DNA of 8,622 nucleotides. Source: a bacterium UBA2214 (GTDB lineage: Bacteria > Zhuqueibacterota > Zhuqueibacteria > Residuimicrobiales > Residuimicrobiaceae). The position numbers and the translations under genes are program-made. The notes under the pieces are model-generated. The model saw only the letters and a program-made list of their open reading frames with translations, ran no database searches and had not been told where the DNA came from. The DNA lies in assembly GCA_002327255.1 (NCBI GenBank), contig DCUM01000152.1, positions 1 to 8,622 on the forward strand, read 5' to 3'. Positions 6,088-8,622 of the stretch are shown here, piece after piece. Within the stretch, counting starts at the first letter, position 1; the number at the start of each line of letters is the position of its first letter.

Positions 6088-6126
6088 GCCCCGGGATCGT
6101 GGGCGTCAGCCCGGCAAAACCGAACC

Positions 6127-6150
6127 GCGGAATACACGGACGGCACGGAA
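6127..6150 (+). repeat. Dispersed 24-bp intergenic repeat, copy 2
   Basis: It matches 2338-2361 at 21 of 24 positions, with an unbroken 15-base identity at the start. It lies 40 bp downstream of the GC-rich hairpin, in gene-poor DNA. Confidence 0.6.
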
Positions 6151-6420
6151 GCAGGGGTGTCAGCCGTGTCGATTCGCGCCGCACCGGATCGGCATGGCCG
6201 GGATCCACCAGATACTCGTGAAACGCCAGCCACGGCCATTCCCTTTGCGGATAATAGACGCTCGCAAACACGCATCCGGGTGATTGACCGGACATGGAGT
6301 TGGTTTTTTCCTCTGATTCGGTGTTAACTCCTGAAATGAAGTCGTGACTGATCACGGAGCGGGATACCGGCTCACTTGACAGCACCAGATCGTTTTTTTT
6401 TCCTTGGGAATAAAATTTAG

Positions 6421-6450
6421 TTGTTTTATTTCGCCAATAATTGCTATATT
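6421..6450 (+). promoter_or_regulatory. Promoter-like element without an evident gene
   Basis: TTGTTT (6421-6426) and TATATT (6445-6450) are 18 bp apart in AT-rich sequence. No convincing coding sequence follows within the next 490 bp, so it either drives a non-coding transcript, belongs to the distant beta-helix gene, or is chance in AT-rich DNA. Confidence 0.25.
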
Positions 6451-6636
6451 ATTCCAAGTCTGGAGAATGCCTGTTCTTCATGAGGAGACTTGTCACCTGG
6501 GGAACCATCCGACGCATTGGGGCAAACACTTTTTATCGTAATGCATGGTATACATTGGAATGTACTCTGGCACCCCTGTCGGCATCTGCTGCTTTTCTGC
6601 ACCATGATCTGATCGTATTCAATTTTCACTGCATTC

Positions 6637-6672
6637 TGGCGTTCTATGACCGAACGCTCGCGATGACTGTTT
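6637..6672. repeat. 36-bp direct repeat, copy 1
   Basis: It is identical to 6712-6747 except for C instead of T at 6655. The two copies are 75 bp apart start to start, and the flanks are partly similar as well (ACTGC before, AGGC after). On the minus strand both read through an open frame as SHRE(R/H)SVIER, but this frame shows no other sign of being a gene. Confidence 0.8.
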
Positions 6673-6711
6673 GAGGCGTCTTTCAACTCCGGATAGCCGA
6701 CGGCAACTGCG

Positions 6712-6747
6712 TGGCGTTCTATGACCGAATGCTCGCGATGACTGTTT
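6712..6747. repeat. 36-bp direct repeat, copy 2
   Basis: Partner of 6637-6672, with 35 of 36 bases identical. The core ACCGAAYGCTCGCGATGAC contains the short palindrome TCGCGA. The copies resemble the dispersed intergenic repeats common in bacterial genomes, but no transposase or target-site duplication is visible here. Confidence 0.8.
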
Positions 6748-6940
6748 AGGCTGTTATCGTGTTCCTGAAACATTCTTTTGAAAAAGGTTTCAATTTCTGT
6801 CTTGAATGATCAACCGCAAGAGAGGAGGGAACAATCTCGCACAAATATCGCAGATGGTGCTGGGCGCGAATGCGATCGAATTCCGCGCAATGCGTCTGGC
6901 CGGCTTTTTACACGATGCAGGTAACTTCTGTGGAGGAAAA

Positions 6941-8622
6941 ATGAGACACTGGATTTGGATCATCTTGATATTATTCGCCGCCATGCCCGCCCTGGCGCAA
7001 ACCGATTATTATGTGAGTCCCGTTGGTGATGATCTGTACGATGGACTGGCGCCGGTATGGGATGGAACCCATGGGCCCAAAGTGACGATCCAGGCAGCTG
7101 TGAATGCCGCGGCCGCCAACGACATCGTCCATATTGCCCCGGGTACCTACACATCCACTGCCGCGCTGAATTTGAATAAAAGCGGTCTCAAGTTGTACGG
7201 CCCGCAAGCCCATGTGGACCCCAGACCCTCGCAGGGCAGCGCCCGCGTTGCCGGCTCGGTCAACGAAGCCATTATTTCCGGCGCCAGCCTGGCGGGTTCT
7301 GTGAACATCATCTATATCGCTGCCGACCATGTCGAGGTGAACGGTCTCGAAGTCTGTACCGGCCCGGTGGATATGGTGCGGCAGAGCAATGCCCATATCG
7401 GAACCATGATCCGTTATTGTATTATTCATGATGGCAATGGGGATGAAGGCGTCCAGTTGGTAAACAGCACCAATGCGCTCCTGGAATACAACTATGTCTT
7501 TGATATCGCCTGGGCTGGAGACGGCCTCAACCTGGCTTCATCGACAGGGGGCATCATCCGTCACAACGAACTCACCAATATCAATACGGATAATGCAGCG
7601 ATCTATATCTATTCATCCAATAATACCACCATCGAAGGCAATTACATCCACCATCTTGTCAATGGTGAGGGCATCAAACTTGGCAATAAATCCGGTGCGG
7701 ATGCAGGCTTGCATGGTGGCGTGATCCGGAACAACACCATTGAACACGTAGGTGGACCGAATGAGGATGACTGCATTTGTGTATATACCAGCAACGTTCT
7801 GCTGGAGGGCAATGATTGCTCCAATGCCTATTCCCAGAACGGCTCGGTCTATTTTTATTTTGCCATCAGCAATATCACATTCCGCTATAACAAGGTTCAT
7901 GACAATACCCTGTCGACGGCCAAAACGCCGCTGGCGGCAGGTGTGTTCATCGGTTCGAACTGCAATGTGGCGACTTTCTCCATTTACGACAACGACATTT
8001 ATAACAACACACCCTACAATATGACCAACGCGGCCGCGGCAGAAGTAAATGCGGAGAACAACTGGTGGGGTTCCAATGAAGGGCCTGAAGATCCCACGGG
8101 CACGACCGAAGTTGCACTTGGCGATGTGGATCCAGGCGGTGCCGCCCCCCTGCTCAATGCCGCGCCCGCGGGACTGCTTGGCAATCTGGTCAGCAACAAC
8201 ACGGTGGACTATTTCCCCTGGCGTGCCACGCCCTTCTACGGCGCCACCATCGCGCCCACAGAAGTCTATCATTCTGCTGCTGTCGGCTCAGGCACCGTCA
8301 CGGTCACGGCGCCGGCTGGAATGAACTGGACCGCCGTGAGCAACGATCCCTCCTGGCTGACCGTCACCAGCGGCGCGAACGGCAGCGGCAATGGCACGGT
8401 GGATTATGCGGTGAGTTTTAACCCGACGGCCACGATGCGCACGGGTACGATCACCATCGCCGGGCAGACCTTTACGGTGCACCAATATGGCATTGTAGCC
8501 GCATCGCAACCGCTCTTCTGGGCGACGCGCACGTCGGTTTGGCCCTATGGGATCATACAATTTGAAGACGTATCCGGCCTGGCAGCCACCTCCTGGTTTT
8601 GGGAATTTGGCGACGGCCAGAC
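6941..8622 (+). CDS. Secreted right-handed beta-helix protein with BACON-like and PKD domains (3' end beyond window)
   Basis: This gene stays open to the end of the window (560 codons seen, no stop). The start is set by GGAGG at 6932-6936, four nt before ATG, and by a signal peptide at residues 1-20 (MRHWIWIILILFAAMPALAQ). The same frame is open upstream to an ATG at 6806, but that would bury the signal peptide. The mature N-terminus, YYVSPVGDD...TIQAAVNAA...VHIAPGTY, is the DUF1565-type opening of parallel beta-helix proteins. Residues about 90-370 are repeated coils (TIEGNYIHH, VIRNNTIEHV, LLEGNDCSN, SIYDNDIYNN), closing with NNWWGSNEGP at 373-382. A BACON-like Ig fold follows (about 435-514: WTAVSNDPSWLTV, RTGTITIAGQTFTV). 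A PKD domain then begins (WFWEFGDGQ near 552-560). Such proteins usually bind or cleave polysaccharides at the cell surface; whether this one is catalytic cannot be told. The anchoring or secretion signal would lie beyond the window. Confidence 0.93.
   Translation, partial: MRHWIWIILILFAAMPALAQTDYYVSPVGDDLYDGLAPVWDGTHGPKVTIQAAVNAAAANDIVHIAPGTYTSTAALNLNKSGLKLYGPQAHVDPRPSQGSARVAGSVNEAIISGASLAGSVNIIYIAADHVEVNGLEVCTGPVDMVRQSNAHIGTMIRYCIIHDGNGDEGVQLVNSTNALLEYNYVFDIAWAGDGLNLASSTGGIIRHNELTNINTDNAAIYIYSSNNTTIEGNYIHHLVNGEGIKLGNKSGADAGLHGGVIRNNTIEHVGGPNEDDCICVYTSNVLLEGNDCSNAYSQNGSVYFYFAISNITFRYNKVHDNTLSTAKTPLAAGVFIGSNCNVATFSIYDNDIYNNTPYNMTNAAAAEVNAENNWWGSNEGPEDPTGTTEVALGDVDPGGAAPLLNAAPAGLLGNLVSNNTVDYFPWRATPFYGATIAPTEVYHSAAVGSGTVTVTAPAGMNWTAVSNDPSWLTVTSGANGSGNGTVDYAVSFNPTATMRTGTITIAGQTFTVHQYGIVAASQPLFWATRTSVWPYGIIQFEDVSGLAATSWFWEFGDGQ

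Larger units (their letters stand above)
6049..6940. other. Gene-poor, repeat-bearing region
   Basis: This stretch of about 890 bp has no gene I can support. It contains a GC-rich hairpin (6070-6087), the second 24-bp repeat (6127-6150), a short minus-strand frame with protein-like composition (6161-6295), a small perfect stem CGTGA/TCACG at 6343-6356, a nine-T run at 6393-6401, a promoter-like pair at 6421-6450, and two 36-bp direct repeats (6637-6672 and 6712-6747). A small + strand frame from 6480 (64 codons) ends inside the first direct repeat and looks fortuitous. The mixture suggests a decayed or recombination-prone segment. Confidence 0.65.

Noticed and set aside
6376..6416. Consensus TTGACA at 6376-6381 as a promoter
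   Set aside because: The position 17 bp downstream (tttcct) is not a -10 box, and the nearest TAAAAT is 29 bp away.
6480..6674. 64-codon + strand frame MRRLVTWGTIRRIG...
   Set aside because: The nearest purine-rich site is 13 nt away, the frame ends inside a direct repeat, and the product shows no recognisable feature.
6637..6747. Two-unit CRISPR array
   Set aside because: There are only two repeats, with a non-identical base, a single 39-bp interval and no cas genes or AT-rich leader.
6444..6773. 109-codon minus-strand frame containing SHRE(R/H)SVIER twice
   Set aside because: The internal repetition comes from the two 36-bp DNA repeats. There is no ribosome binding site, and intergenic repeats of this kind often stay open by chance.
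7613..8272. 219-codon minus-strand frame
   Set aside because: It lies opposite the beta-helix gene, whose plus-strand frame has a signal peptide, ribosome binding site and clear domains.

Overview
The window reads as a piece of chromosome from an uncultured-type, Gram-negative-like bacterium of moderately high GC. It is most likely from the FCB superphylum or a neighbouring candidate phylum such as the KSB1/Calditrichota group. This is an inference from three things: strong Shine-Dalgarno sites, exported proteins with Sec signal peptides including one that ends like an outer-membrane beta-barrel, and the combination of a DPP5-like S9 peptidase, a FatA/FatB-type thioesterase and a beta-helix/BACON/PKD surface protein. 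All supported genes are on the + strand.

Layout. Positions 1-222 hold a candidate terminator of an upstream gene and an AT-rich promoter. Positions 223-2259 encode a secreted S9C-type dipeptidyl peptidase with a complete Ser-Asp-His triad. A 420-bp gap (2260-2679) follows. It carries one copy of a short dispersed repeat, a near-consensus promoter overlapping a perfect 10-bp palindrome, and a long imperfect hairpin (2581-2656) in the leader of a small four-helix membrane protein (2680-3033). Next is an acyl-ACP thioesterase (3147-3893). After a 342-bp gap with a possible terminator and promoter comes a probable operon of two genes 15 nt apart: an exported, probably outer-membrane, protein of unknown function (4236-4871) and a cysteine-rich 4Fe-4S protein (4887-5834).

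Right-hand part. Just behind the Fe-S gene lies a short reading frame (5839-6048) whose second half matches the C-terminus of ThrA/MetL-type aspartokinase-homoserine dehydrogenase. It looks like a gene relic. An 892-bp gene-poor stretch (6049-6940) follows, with a GC-rich hairpin, a second copy of the dispersed repeat, and a pair of 36-bp direct repeats. The window ends inside a large secreted right-handed beta-helix protein with BACON-like and PKD modules (6941 to beyond 8622).

The genes do not form one obvious pathway. The peptidase, the beta-barrel-like protein and the beta-helix protein act outside the cytoplasm, the thioesterase serves lipid metabolism, and the Fe-S protein suggests electron transfer. 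The most distinctive items are the structured leader before the orphan membrane protein, the 18-cysteine Fe-S protein paired with an exported protein, and the homoserine dehydrogenase relic in repeat-rich DNA. I see no CRISPR array, tRNA, rRNA or transposase, and no clear evidence of a new defence system.
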